Shown here in pieces: positions 37,600-45,957 of a DNA stretch of 64,000 nucleotides. The position numbers were made by a program, and so were the translations under genes. This DNA is from C-114 sp963745405. Its GTDB lineage: Bacteria; Chloroflexota; Limnocylindria; Limnocylindrales; CSP1-4. Under the pieces are notes generated by a model that worked only from the letters and a program-made list of their open reading frames with translations, was not told the DNA's origin and ran no database searches. Each line of letters opens with the position of its first letter. Within the stretch, counting starts at the first letter, position 1. The stretch is from the NCBI GenBank assembly GCA_963745405.1, contig CAVUWY010000002.1:682001-746000 (forward strand), given 5' to 3'.

Positions 37600-40500
37600 A
37601 TGAACACGGAGACGGAGATGCGCGCGCCGACGAACCGCGAGGTTCGCGATGCACGACGCGCGGCACTCGACGCCGCCCTCCGCGAGCGGATCCTCGTCAT
37701 CGACGGCGCGATGGGCACGATGATCCAGGCTTACGAGCTCGACGAGACCGGCTATCGCGGCGAGCGCTTCGCCGATCGGACGACGACGCCGCAGGACATC
37801 AAGGGCGACCCCGACCTGCTGAGCCTGAGCCGGCCCGAGCTGATCTCGGCGATCCACGCCTCGTACCTCGACGCCGGCGCCGACATCATCGAGACGAACA
37901 CCTTCACGGCGACCTCGATCGCCCAGTCCGACTTCGGTGTCGCCCACCTCGCCCGGGAGATGAACCGGGCGGCCGCCGCGCTCGCTCGCGGCGCAGCCGA
38001 CGCGGCCGAGGCCGCCGATCCATCGCGCTCCCGCTGGGTAGCCGGCGCCATCGGACCGACCAACCGGACCGCCTCGATCTCGCCCGATGTCAACGACCCG
38101 GGCGCCCGCAACGTCACCTTCGACGAGCTCGCCGAGGCGTACGGCGAGTCCGCCCGCGGCCTCATCGAAGGCGGGGCCGACATCCTCGTCGTCGAGACGA
38201 TCTTCGACACGCTCAACGCGAAGGCCGCCATCTTCGGCCTCGAGACCGTCTTCGACGAGCTCGGCGAGCGCTGGCCGGTGATCATCAGCGGAACCATCAC
38301 CGACGCGTCGGGTCGGACGCTCTCCGGCCAGACGACGGAGGCGTTCTGGACCAGCGTCATGCACGCCCGGCCGATCGCCGCCGGCCTCAACTGCGCCCTC
38401 GGGCCGCGCCAGATCCGCCAGTTCCTCCAGGAATTCGCCCGGGTCGCGCCGATCCCCGTCAGCGTCTACCCGAACGCCGGCCTGCCGAACGCGTTCGGTG
38501 GCTACGACGAGACGCCATCGGAGATGTCGGAGATCCTCGGCGAATTCGCCCGGGCCGGCCTCGTGAACCTCGTCGGCGGCTGCTGCGGGACGACGCCCGA
38601 CCACATCCGGGCGTTCGTCGAGGCGGTCCGCGGCGTCCCGCCGCGGGTGGCGCCGGAACCCGACGACCGGACCCGACTGTCGGGCCTCGAGCCGCTGGTC
38701 ATCCCCCAGCCGGGCAACGTGTTCGTCAACGTCGGTGAGCGGACGAACGTCACCGGCTCGCGCAAGTTCGCCCGCCTCATCCTCGAGGGTGATTACACGG
38801 CCGCCGTCGACATCGCCCGTGAGCAGGTCGTGAACGGCGCCCAGGCCATCGACGTGAACATGGACGAGGGGATGCTCGACTCGGTCGCGGCGATGACGAA
38901 GTTCATCAACCTCATCGCCTCGGAGCCCGACATCACGAAGGTGCCGGTGCTGATCGACAGCTCCCGCTTCGCCGTCATCGAGGCCGGCCTCAAGTGCCTC
39001 CAGGGCCGCGGCGTCGTCAACTCGATCAGCATGAAGGAGGGCGAGGCCGAGTTCCTCCGCCAAGCCCGGCTCGTCCGCCGCTACGGCGCGGCAGTCGTCG
39101 TCATGGCCTTCGACGAGGAGGGCCAGGCCGACACCGTCGAGCGGAAGGTGTCGATCGCCCGCCGTGCCTACGATCTGCTCATCGCCGAGGCGGGCTACGA
39201 GCCGCAGGACATCATCCTCGACCCCAATATCTTCGCCGTCGCGACCGGCATCGAGGCGCACGCCGCCTACGCCACGGCGTACATCGAGGCGACCCGCCGG
39301 ATCAAGGCCGAGCTGCCCGGCGCCCTCGTCAGCGGCGGCGTGTCCAACGTCAGCTTCGCGTTCCGTGGCAACGACCCCGTCCGCGAGGCGATCCACTCGG
39401 TCTTCCTCTACCACGCCATCGCGGCCGGCATGGACATGGGCATCGTCAACGCCGGCCAGCTGGCGGTCTATGACGACATCGAGCCCGCGCTGCGGGACCG
39501 GGTCGAGGACGTCGTCCTCAACCGCCGGGCGGACGCCACCGAGCGACTCCTCGAATTCGCCGGGGCGATGGGCGGCGCCGGCGGTCGCGTCCGGGCGTCG
39601 CGCGAGGACGTCGCCTGGCGAGCGGCGCCGGTCAACGAGCGCCTGAGCCACGCCCTGGTCGAGGGCATCGATGCCTATATCGTCGAGGACACCGAGGAGG
39701 CCCGGCTAGCATCGGCTCGGCCGATCCAGGTGATCGAGGGGCCGTTGATGGACGGCATGAACGTCGTCGGCGACCTGTTCGGGTCGGGCCGGATGTTCCT
39801 GCCCCAGGTCGTCAAGAGCGCCCGGGTCATGAAGCGGGCGGTCGCCCACCTCATCCCCTTCATCGAGGCGGAACGGCTGGAGCGAGGCGGAGTGGACGAT
39901 GGCGCCCGCCGTTCGGCCGGCAAGGTGTTGCTGGCGACCGTGAAGGGCGATGTCCACGACATCGGCAAGAACATCGTCGGGGTCGTCCTCGGCTGCAACG
40001 ACTACGAGGTGATCGACCTCGGGGTGATGGTCCCCTGGGCACGGATCGTCGAGGTGGCCCGGGCGGAAGACGTCGATATCATCGGCCTGTCGGGCCTCAT
40101 CACGCCCTCGCTCGAGGAGATGGCCATCACCGCCGGCGAGCTCGAGCGCGAGGGATTCTCACTGCCGCTCCTCATCGGTGGGGCGACGACGTCGCGGGCC
40201 CACACCGCCGTCCGGATCGAGCCGCGCTACAGCGGCCCGACGGTCCACGTCCTCGACGCATCGCGGGCGGTCGGCGTCGCCAGCCGGCTCATGAACCCCG
40301 ACACGCGCGACGAGCTGATCGCGACGACCCGCAACGAGTACGAGGCGATCCGTCGCGAGCGGGAGGACCGCCACGAGGTCGACAAGCTGCTCACGCTCGA
40401 GGCAGCCCGGGCGAACCGGCTCGTCGTGGATCGCTCGGCGGGATCGGCCGGCGCCGCCCCGCCACGTCCCACGTTCATCGGCGCCCAGGCCGTCGAGGCG

Positions 40501-41382
40501 CCGCTCGAGGCGCTCGTCGAGCGGATCGACTGGTCGCCGTTCTTCACGACCTGGGAGCTGGCCGGCCACTACCCGGCGATCCTCAGCGACCCGGTCGTCG
40601 GTCGGGCCGCCTCGGACCTCTTCGCCGACGCGCAACGACTCCTCGAGCGGATCGTCGGCGAAGGCCTCCTCCGCGCCCGCGGCGCGGTCGGTTTCTGGCC
40701 CGCCTGGGCCACGGAGGACGACGACATCGAGCTGTTCGCCGACGAATTGCGGAGCCGATCGATCGCCCGCATCGCGACCCTCCGCCAGCAGATGGCCAAG
40801 TCGGGCGGCCGACCGAACATCGCCCTGTCCGACTTCGTCGCCCCGTGCGACGCCGGAGCGACCGACTACCTGGGGGGCTTCGCCGTGACCGCCGGCCTCG
40901 GCACGGACGAGGCGGTCCGGGACTTCGAGGCCGCCCATGACGACTACAACGCGATCCTCGTCAAGGCGCTCGCCGACCGGCTCGCCGAGGCCTTCGCCGA
41001 GTGGCTCCACGAGCGGGTCCGCCGCGAGCTCTGGGGATATGCCCCCAACGAGTCGCTTTCGAACGACGACCTCATCGCCGAGCGCTACCAGGGGATCCGC
41101 CCCGCCCCGGGTTACCCGGCCTGCCCGGACCACACCCAGAAGCGGACGCTCTTCTCACTCCTCGACGCGCCCGAGCGGGCCGGCATCACGCTGACCGAGT
41201 CGTTCGCGATGCTGCCGACCGCCGCGGTGGCCGGCTGGTATCTGTGGCACCCCGAATCGCACTACTTCGGCGTCGGCCGGATCGGCCGCGACCAGGTCGC
41301 GGACTACGCCCGTCGGACCGGCCTCGACCTTCCCACGGCCGAGCGCTGGCTCGCACCGAACCTCGCCTACGACCGGGTGTGA
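37600..41382 (+). CDS. metH: Cobalamin-dependent methionine synthase MetH
   Basis: 1260 residues (1264 from ATG 37588), full length. Domains in order: homocysteine-binding barrel with zinc ligands Cys265 (LNCALG) and Cys328-329 (VGGCCGTTPDH); pterin-binding barrel (FVNVGERTNVTGSRKFARL); cobalamin cap; B12-binding domain with DVHDIGKNIVGVVLGCN, in which His786 should bind cobalt from below; C-terminal SAM-binding reactivation domain (GIRPAPGYPACPDHTQK). It transfers a methyl group from 5-methyltetrahydrofolate to homocysteine. No cobalamin or SAM riboswitch fits in the short gap before it. Confidence 0.97.
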   Translation: MNTETEMRAPTNREVRDARRAALDAALRERILVIDGAMGTMIQAYELDETGYRGERFADRTTTPQDIKGDPDLLSLSRPELISAIHASYLDAGADIIETNTFTATSIAQSDFGVAHLAREMNRAAAALARGAADAAEAADPSRSRWVAGAIGPTNRTASISPDVNDPGARNVTFDELAEAYGESARGLIEGGADILVVETIFDTLNAKAAIFGLETVFDELGERWPVIISGTITDASGRTLSGQTTEAFWTSVMHARPIAAGLNCALGPRQIRQFLQEFARVAPIPVSVYPNAGLPNAFGGYDETPSEMSEILGEFARAGLVNLVGGCCGTTPDHIRAFVEAVRGVPPRVAPEPDDRTRLSGLEPLVIPQPGNVFVNVGERTNVTGSRKFARLILEGDYTAAVDIAREQVVNGAQAIDVNMDEGMLDSVAAMTKFINLIASEPDITKVPVLIDSSRFAVIEAGLKCLQGRGVVNSISMKEGEAEFLRQARLVRRYGAAVVVMAFDEEGQADTVERKVSIARRAYDLLIAEAGYEPQDIILDPNIFAVATGIEAHAAYATAYIEATRRIKAELPGALVSGGVSNVSFAFRGNDPVREAIHSVFLYHAIAAGMDMGIVNAGQLAVYDDIEPALRDRVEDVVLNRRADATERLLEFAGAMGGAGGRVRASREDVAWRAAPVNERLSHALVEGIDAYIVEDTEEARLASARPIQVIEGPLMDGMNVVGDLFGSGRMFLPQVVKSARVMKRAVAHLIPFIEAERLERGGVDDGARRSAGKVLLATVKGDVHDIGKNIVGVVLGCNDYEVIDLGVMVPWARIVEVARAEDVDIIGLSGLITPSLEEMAITAGELEREGFSLPLLIGGATTSRAHTAVRIEPRYSGPTVHVLDASRAVGVASRLMNPDTRDELIATTRNEYEAIRREREDRHEVDKLLTLEAARANRLVVDRSAGSAGAAPPRPTFIGAQAVEAPLEALVERIDWSPFFTTWELAGHYPAILSDPVVGRAASDLFADAQRLLERIVGEGLLRARGAVGFWPAWATEDDDIELFADELRSRSIARIATLRQQMAKSGGRPNIALSDFVAPCDAGATDYLGGFAVTAGLGTDEAVRDFEAAHDDYNAILVKALADRLAEAFAEWLHERVRRELWGYAPNESLSNDDLIAERYQGIRPAPGYPACPDHTQKRTLFSLLDAPERAGITLTESFAMLPTAAVAGWYLWHPESHYFGVGRIGRDQVADYARRTGLDLPTAERWLAPNLAYDRV

Positions 41383-41733
41383 TCTGCCCTCGCGGTTGGT
41401 GACCAGGCGATGAGCCGGCTGAGTCGCCGTCGCTGGTGTCTATCGTCGAAATCTCTCCCCGGACGTCGAAATAGCGGGTGACAGCGTGACGGGCGCACTC
41501 ACGTTGGCGGACGCTCCGGAGCCTGCTCGCGGTCGTGGCTCTGACGAGCGGCATGGTCATCGCGGTCTACGTCGTCTTGGTCGTGCTAGCCCTGCTCTGG
41601 ATGGGCGGCGAGGTCGATTAGGGCTCGGCGAACCGTGACGGCGATGAGCGGTGCCGAGCGGATGCCCGTCTTCGCGCCCGGCAACGCGATCAGGCGCTCG
41701 AAACTGGCCGAACTTCGTGTCGACCGTCTGGCC
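41383..41733. other. Intergenic region between metH and vapC
   Basis: 351 bp. A possible microprotein ORF lies at 41553-41621 (listed separately). Apart from GTCGAAAT repeated at 41444 and 41465 I see no structured element. The two flanking genes are convergent, so no promoter for either is required here. Confidence 0.5.
41553..41621 (+). CDS. Possible single-helix membrane microprotein
   Basis: 22 codons (28 from GTG 41535) reading MVIAVYVVLVVLALLWMGG and ending in Glu-Val-Asp. It is one clean hydrophobic helix, like stress-related or toxin-type microproteins. No convincing ribosome site is present, and chance could produce it, so this is a weak call. Confidence 0.25.
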   Translation: MVIAVYVVLVVLALLWMGGEVD

Positions 41734-42156
41734 CTAGCCAGGGTTGTCCGGGTGCGGAACCGTGACCACCTCGAGGCCCTCGATGCCGATGAAGTCGTCC
41801 GGATTGCACGTGTACACGGGCAGGTCGTTGGCGATCGCGGTGGCTGCGATCATCGCGTCGTAAGCGCGAGCTGCAGTCTTTCGGCCGGCTCGACGGAGCG
41901 AGGAGGCGACCCGACCAAAGGCGCGAGCGGCATCCACGTCGAAGGGCAGTGGGTCGAAGTCAGCCTCGGCCTGCTGCAGATGGGCGAGTCGGGCGGCGCG
42001 CTCTCCATCTGAAGTCGCGACGAGCGGCCCGACAGACAGCTCAGCGAGGGTGACCGCAGAAATCAACGGGCCGGCAGGCAATGCATCCGGGTCGCGCAGC
42101 CGGGGCAGGAGGATCACCGTGCTCGTATCGAGTAGGCCAGCGGGGTGCCGGATCAC
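41734..42156 (-). CDS. vapC: PIN-domain toxin, VapC-like
   Basis: 140 residues from a GTG overlapping the antitoxin stop (GTGA). PIN fold: the first acidic residue in GLLDTSTVILLPRL, Glu in VTLAELSVGPL, Asp in ARAYDAMIAATAIANDLPVYTCNPDDF. These acidic residues bind Mg2+ in the RNase site. VapC toxins cut tRNA or rRNA; the target here is unknown. The tail ends IEGLEVVTVPHPDNPG. Partner: the antitoxin directly upstream. Confidence 0.9.
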   Translation of the reverse strand: MIRHPAGLLDTSTVILLPRLRDPDALPAGPLISAVTLAELSVGPLVATSDGERAARLAHLQQAEADFDPLPFDVDAARAFGRVASSLRRAGRKTAARAYDAMIAATAIANDLPVYTCNPDDFIGIEGLEVVTVPHPDNPG

Positions 42157-42389
42157 AGGCGTGGATCGACCACCCGATCCAGGTCTCGGCGAAGGTGACC
42201 GCCATCGACAGTCGGCAGGCGCTGCCAACGACGCAGAAGGGCCGCAGCCCCTATGGCCCTTGTCCGATACGGTCTGAGCTCAGCGACAGGACGGCCGTCC
42301 CTCGTCACCGTCACACGCTCACCGGCGGCGACCCTGTCGACGACCTCGCCGCCGCGGTTCCGCAGTTCTCTGATCGTCACGTCCGCCAT
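42153..42389 (-). CDS. Antitoxin, Phd/YefM-like, partner of VapC
   Basis: 78 residues. The N-terminus MADVTIRELRNRGGEVVDRV, then GERVTVTRDGRPVAELRPY, is the Phd/YefM DNA-binding fold. The C-terminal 25 residues (LLRRWQRLPTVDGGHLRRDL) should wrap the toxin. It starts 9 bp downstream of a perfect palindrome and overlaps the toxin start by 4 bp. It should repress its own promoter, together with the toxin. Confidence 0.88.
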   Translation of the reverse strand: MADVTIRELRNRGGEVVDRVAAGERVTVTRDGRPVAELRPYRTRAIGAAALLRRWQRLPTVDGGHLRRDLDRVVDPRL

Positions 42390-42397
42390 GGCACGCA

Positions 42398-42417
42398 TTG
42401 TATCACGCGTGATACAA
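42398..42417. promoter_or_regulatory. Palindromic operator of the toxin-antitoxin operon
   Basis: A perfect 20-bp palindrome, TTGTATCACG and its reverse complement, located 9-28 bp upstream of the antitoxin start. Length and position match the site bound by Phd/VapB-type antitoxins. It is much more AT-rich than the surroundings, so the promoter probably overlaps it. Confidence 0.75.
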
Positions 42418-42429
42418 CCGAGGGGAGCG

Positions 42430-43309
42430 TCAGCCGGCGTAGCGCCAGAGCGGGCGGCCGGCGACGCCGGGCCGGACGTGGAAGAGGCTGCCGGCGTGAG
42501 GCTGGGCCTCGCGATCGGCCGCGGGGAGGTCCTTCCAGGCACTCGTGACGTAGAGGTCCTCGTACGTCGGACCGCCGAAGGTCATGCTCGTGATGCGGGC
42601 GGCGGGGAAGCGGATCTCGCGGTCGAACGAGCCGTCCGGAGCGTAGCGGCGGATGCACCAGCCGTCCCACAGGGCGACCCAGAGGTAGCCCTCGGCGTCG
42701 AGGGTCAGACCGTCGGGGCCGCCATCGGCCTGGCGGTCGAACGTGATGTGGACCCGACGATCCGAGAGGGCCCCGGTCGCAGCGTCCCAGCGGAACGTGT
42801 CGACGGACTGGGCGAGGGTGTCGATGTAGTACATCGTCTCGCCGTCGGCGGCCCAGTCCAGCCCGTTCGAGATCGAGATCGGGGTGACGACCGCGGTCGC
42901 CGTCCCGTCGGCATCGAGGCGGTAGAGGGTCCCGAGCCCGGGGCCTTCGTCGCGGGCCATCGTTCCCGCCCAGAACCGGCCGGCGGGATCGACCTTCCCG
43001 TCGTTCATCCTCGTCAGGGCGTCGTCCGCCTCGATCGGGGCGAGGAGCCGCGTCTCCGTCGTCGCCCGGATCGAGGAGCCGGAAGCCGTCGTCGGTGGCG
43101 AGGACGAGCCCACCGCCACGCCGAAGTGCGACCGAGCCGACGGGTCGCCCGACGGAGAGCGTCGTGTCGGTGCCCGTCCGTGGTTCGGTCCGGTGGATGA
43201 CCCCCTCGATGATGTCGACCCAGACGACCTCACCCGAGTCGGGGTCCCAGATCGGGCCTTCGCCGAGCTGGACCCGGGCATCGAGCACGATGTCCACCGC
43301 GTCCGACAT
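42430..43309 (-). pseudogene. SMP-30/gluconolactonase family protein, one frameshift
   Basis: Expected about 293 residues. The N-terminal 78 (DIVLDARVQLGEGPIWDPDS, EVVWVDIIEGVIHR, GFRLLDPGD) are followed by a frame change at 43058-43064 (one extra base in GTCGTCG), after which ETRLLAPIEADDALTRMNDG and PAGRFWAGTMARDE continue. Metal-binding residues are kept: Glu in LGEGPIW, Asn and Asp in SNGLDWAADG and GPDGLTLDAEG. The family hydrolyses sugar lactones. It is divergent from a PfkB sugar kinase, which fits a sugar-acid pathway. Confidence 0.85.
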
Positions 43310-43464
43310 CGATCGTCCTCCTCCGCCGCTCACCTGCACGACCGGGCGTGCGTCACGCACGGCCGGATCGCCCGCCCGGACGCCCATGATGCCGTTATCG
43401 TGGGCCCGGCATCGGGCCGAGGCGCCGTGGGCGCCCGCGGTCCACGGTGAACCAAGGAGGCCTC

Positions 43465-44505
43465 GTGCGGACCGGACCGGAGGTCGTCACCCTTGGCGAG
43501 TGCCTCGTATCGCTCGTCGCGGGCGAGGTCGGGCCGTTGGCCGAGGCCACCACGTTCCACCGTCACGTCGCCGGGGCCGAGGCGAACGTCGCCGTCGGCC
43601 TGGTCCGGCTCGGCCATCCGGTCGCGTTCATCGGGCGGGTCGGCGACGACGGCTTCGGGACGGCGATCCTGCGCCGCCTCCGGGGCGAGGGCGTCGACAC
43701 CCGCTGCATCCGGGTCGAGCCCGATGCGGGCACGGGCATCATGTTCCGCGAGCGGCGGGCGGTGGGCCCATCGGAGGTCCTGTATCGACGGGCCGGTTCG
43801 TCCGGTTCGCGGCTCGGCCGGGACGACATCGCGGCGGCGGTCGAGGCCGGTCTCTTCGGCGGGGCGCGCCATCTCCACTTGACCGGCATCACCCCGGCAC
43901 TGTCGGAGAGCTGCCGCGGAGCGGTCGACGCCGCGATCGAGGCCGCCCGAGCCGCGGGCATGACGATCAGCCTCGATCTCAACCTGCGCCGCCGCCTGTG
44001 GACCGACGAGCAGGCTCGGCCGGTGCTGGCCGGGCTCGTCCCGTGGGCAGACATCGTGTTCGCCTCGCTCGAGGAGGCCGTCGTCGTGGCCGGCGGCGCG
44101 GCCGGCGGCTCGACGATCGGCGGCTCGGCCGGCGGCTCGACGATCGGTGGCGATCCGACGGAACGAGCGGCGGCGACGGCCCGGCGCCTGCTAGACCTCG
44201 GACCGCGGCGGGTCGTCCTCAAGCTCGACGCCGGTGCGTCGGGCTCGTACGCGGCGGACGGCTCGTCGGTGGTCGTGCCGGCCGTTCCGGACGTCCCGCT
44301 CATCGACCCGGTCGGAGCCGGCGATGCGTTCGGCGCCGGCTACCTCGCCGGGATGCTCGAAGGTCTCGATGAGGCGACCGCCCTCGCCCTCGGCAACGCC
44401 TGCGGCGCGTCAGTGGTGGGGGCGGAGGGGGACCTCGCCGGCGCTCCCAGCCGGGCCGAGGCGGATCGGATCCGGCGGTTCAGCGCGGGGCAGTCGATCC
44501 GCTGA
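43465..44505 (+). CDS. PfkB-family sugar kinase, 2-keto-3-deoxygluconate kinase-like
   Basis: 346 residues from a GTG with AAGGAGG 4 bp upstream. TLGECLVSLVAGEVGPLAEA opens it; substrate motif VAGAEANVAVGLVRLGHPV; PfkB signature 2 with catalytic Asp in DPVGAGDAFGAGYLAGML. The pattern is nearest to KDG kinases (KdgK). A Gly/Ser/Thr insertion of two GGSTIGGSA-type units at about residues 211-230 is unusual and looks like slippage. Divergent from the lactonase gene; together they could process sugar acids. The last 26 bp overlap the convergent hydrolase gene. Confidence 0.85.
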   Translation: MRTGPEVVTLGECLVSLVAGEVGPLAEATTFHRHVAGAEANVAVGLVRLGHPVAFIGRVGDDGFGTAILRRLRGEGVDTRCIRVEPDAGTGIMFRERRAVGPSEVLYRRAGSSGSRLGRDDIAAAVEAGLFGGARHLHLTGITPALSESCRGAVDAAIEAARAAGMTISLDLNLRRRLWTDEQARPVLAGLVPWADIVFASLEEAVVVAGGAAGGSTIGGSAGGSTIGGDPTERAAATARRLLDLGPRRVVLKLDAGASGSYAADGSSVVVPAVPDVPLIDPVGAGDAFGAGYLAGMLEGLDEATALALGNACGASVVGAEGDLAGAPSRAEADRIRRFSAGQSIR

Positions 44506-45379
44506 GCGCGGCCTGCGACTCGGCGGCGGCCTCCGCGAGCCTCTCCTCGAGGTCGGCGTCCTCGATCCGGGGTGCGACCATCGGCACCTCAGAGCCGGCG
44601 ACGAACGCCCCGACGACCGCGGCGGTGTCCTCGAGCGCATCCCACCAGATCATGTGGCCGGCCCGGACGGTCCGCTCGGTGTAGCTCGGCCCGAGGTCCG
44701 CGGCGAGCCTGGCGCGGAGGGCCGGCGTCACGTAGCCGCCGGTGTCGGCGATGACGAGCAGCAGCTCCCCGGGGAACCCGCCCAGGGACACCGGCGGTCG
44801 CGTCATCTCGCTCCAGCCGACGATCACCGCCGAGCGCGAGAACCGGAGCCGGAATCGGCCGTCGTCGCCCTCGGCGAGGTGCTCCTTGAGATCCTCGCGG
44901 ACCTGCGTCACGGCCTGCGGCGATCGATCAGCCAGACGGGCCGCGAGCGCCTCCTCGAAGCTCGGCCAGCCATCGTCGAGCCGCGTCTCCTCGGCGGCAT
45001 CGCGCATCCGAGCCGGATCGAGGCCGATCGCCGGATCGAGGAGGATGACCCGACGGACGCGCTCGGGAGCGGTCGCCGCCAGGTGCGTCGCCAGCAGCCC
45101 GCCGAACGAATGCCCGACGACATCGACGCGCTCGTGCCCGCCGTGATCGAGGACAGCCAGCAGGTCGGCGACGTGGGTCGCCGCGTCCCATGGGGGATCC
45201 CAGGTCGAAGAGGCGTGCCCACGGAGGTCGGGCGCGAGCACCGCCCGATCGGGGAATGCCGCCGCGGCGAACGGCCCGAACCGGGCGCCGTGGCCCATGA
45301 CGCCGTGGACCGCGAGCACGGGGATGTCCGCCGGTCCGGGCGGCCCGAAGCGGTGGACGTGAAGGCGAGGACCGACCAC
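44480..45379 (-). CDS. Alpha/beta-fold hydrolase
   Basis: 299 residues. LHVHRFGPPGPADIPVLAVHG leads to the oxyanion-region HGVMGHGARF; DLRGHASSTW; nucleophile elbow DVVGHSFGGLLATHLA (Ser in GHSFG); acid and His regions VIADTGGYVTP and VRAGHMIWWDALED. Substrate unknown; family members include esterases, haloperoxidases and lactonases. The gene is convergent with the kinase (26-bp overlap) and divergent from the next gene (41 bp). Confidence 0.88.
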   Translation of the reverse strand: MVGPRLHVHRFGPPGPADIPVLAVHGVMGHGARFGPFAAAAFPDRAVLAPDLRGHASSTWDPPWDAATHVADLLAVLDHGGHERVDVVGHSFGGLLATHLAATAPERVRRVILLDPAIGLDPARMRDAAEETRLDDGWPSFEEALAARLADRSPQAVTQVREDLKEHLAEGDDGRFRLRFSRSAVIVGWSEMTRPPVSLGGFPGELLLVIADTGGYVTPALRARLAADLGPSYTERTVRAGHMIWWDALEDTAAVVGAFVAGSEVPMVAPRIEDADLEERLAEAAAESQAALSGSTAPR

Positions 45380-45420
45380 GCGTCGTAGCGTAGCCTCCAG
45401 ACCGATCGGAGGTGTAGGGC

Positions 45421-45957
45421 GTGCGAAAGATCGTCGTGTACGAGTTGTTGTCCCTCGACGGGGTCGCCGAGGACCCAGATAGCTTCTTGGCCGACTGGGA
45501 CGACGCGATGGACGCCAACCTTGCCGCTGTGATCGCGACGCAGGACGCGGTCATCCTCGGCCGCCGCAGCTACACCGAGTGGGCGCAGTTCTGGCCGAGC
45601 AGCCAGATCGAGCCATTCGCGACATTCATCAACGGGGTCAAGAAGTATGTCGCGACATCGACGCCCCTTGATCGAGATTGGGCGAATGCGACGGCGCTCG
45701 ACGGGGAGCTCGTCGAATCCGTTCGGGATCTCAAGCAGCATCGCGGAGGCGATATCGGCGTTCACGCCAGTATCTCGGTCGCTCAGGCGCTGCTCGCGGC
45801 CGACGTTGTCGACGAACTCAGGCTCGTGATAGCGCCGAGGATCGCCGGCCGCGGACGACGGCTCCTCGACGGCCTGCCATCGATCCAGCTCGGATCGATC
45901 CGAAGCGAGATCTCACCGACCGGCTATCTGCTCGTCGGCTATCGCCTTATCCGCTAA
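45421..45957 (+). CDS. RibD C-terminal domain / dihydrofolate-reductase-like protein
   Basis: 178 residues. KIVVYELLSLDGVAEDPDSF at the start and VILGRRSYTEWAQFWPSSQ, then ISVAQALLAADVVDELRLVI, are typical of the YyaP/YwjB family of DHFR-like reductases. Cofactor-binding residues are plausible but the substrate is unknown. Third-position GC is visibly lower than in the neighbours, which hints at more recent arrival. It overlaps the convergent sensor kinase gene by 4 bp. Confidence 0.87.
   Translation: MRKIVVYELLSLDGVAEDPDSFLADWDDAMDANLAAVIATQDAVILGRRSYTEWAQFWPSSQIEPFATFINGVKKYVATSTPLDRDWANATALDGELVESVRDLKQHRGGDIGVHASISVAQALLAADVVDELRLVIAPRIAGRGRRLLDGLPSIQLGSIRSEISPTGYLLVGYRLIR

Noticed and set aside
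37561..37600. Cobalamin or SAM riboswitch before metH.
   Set aside because: Only about 20-33 bp separate the patatin stop from metH; there is no room and no motif.
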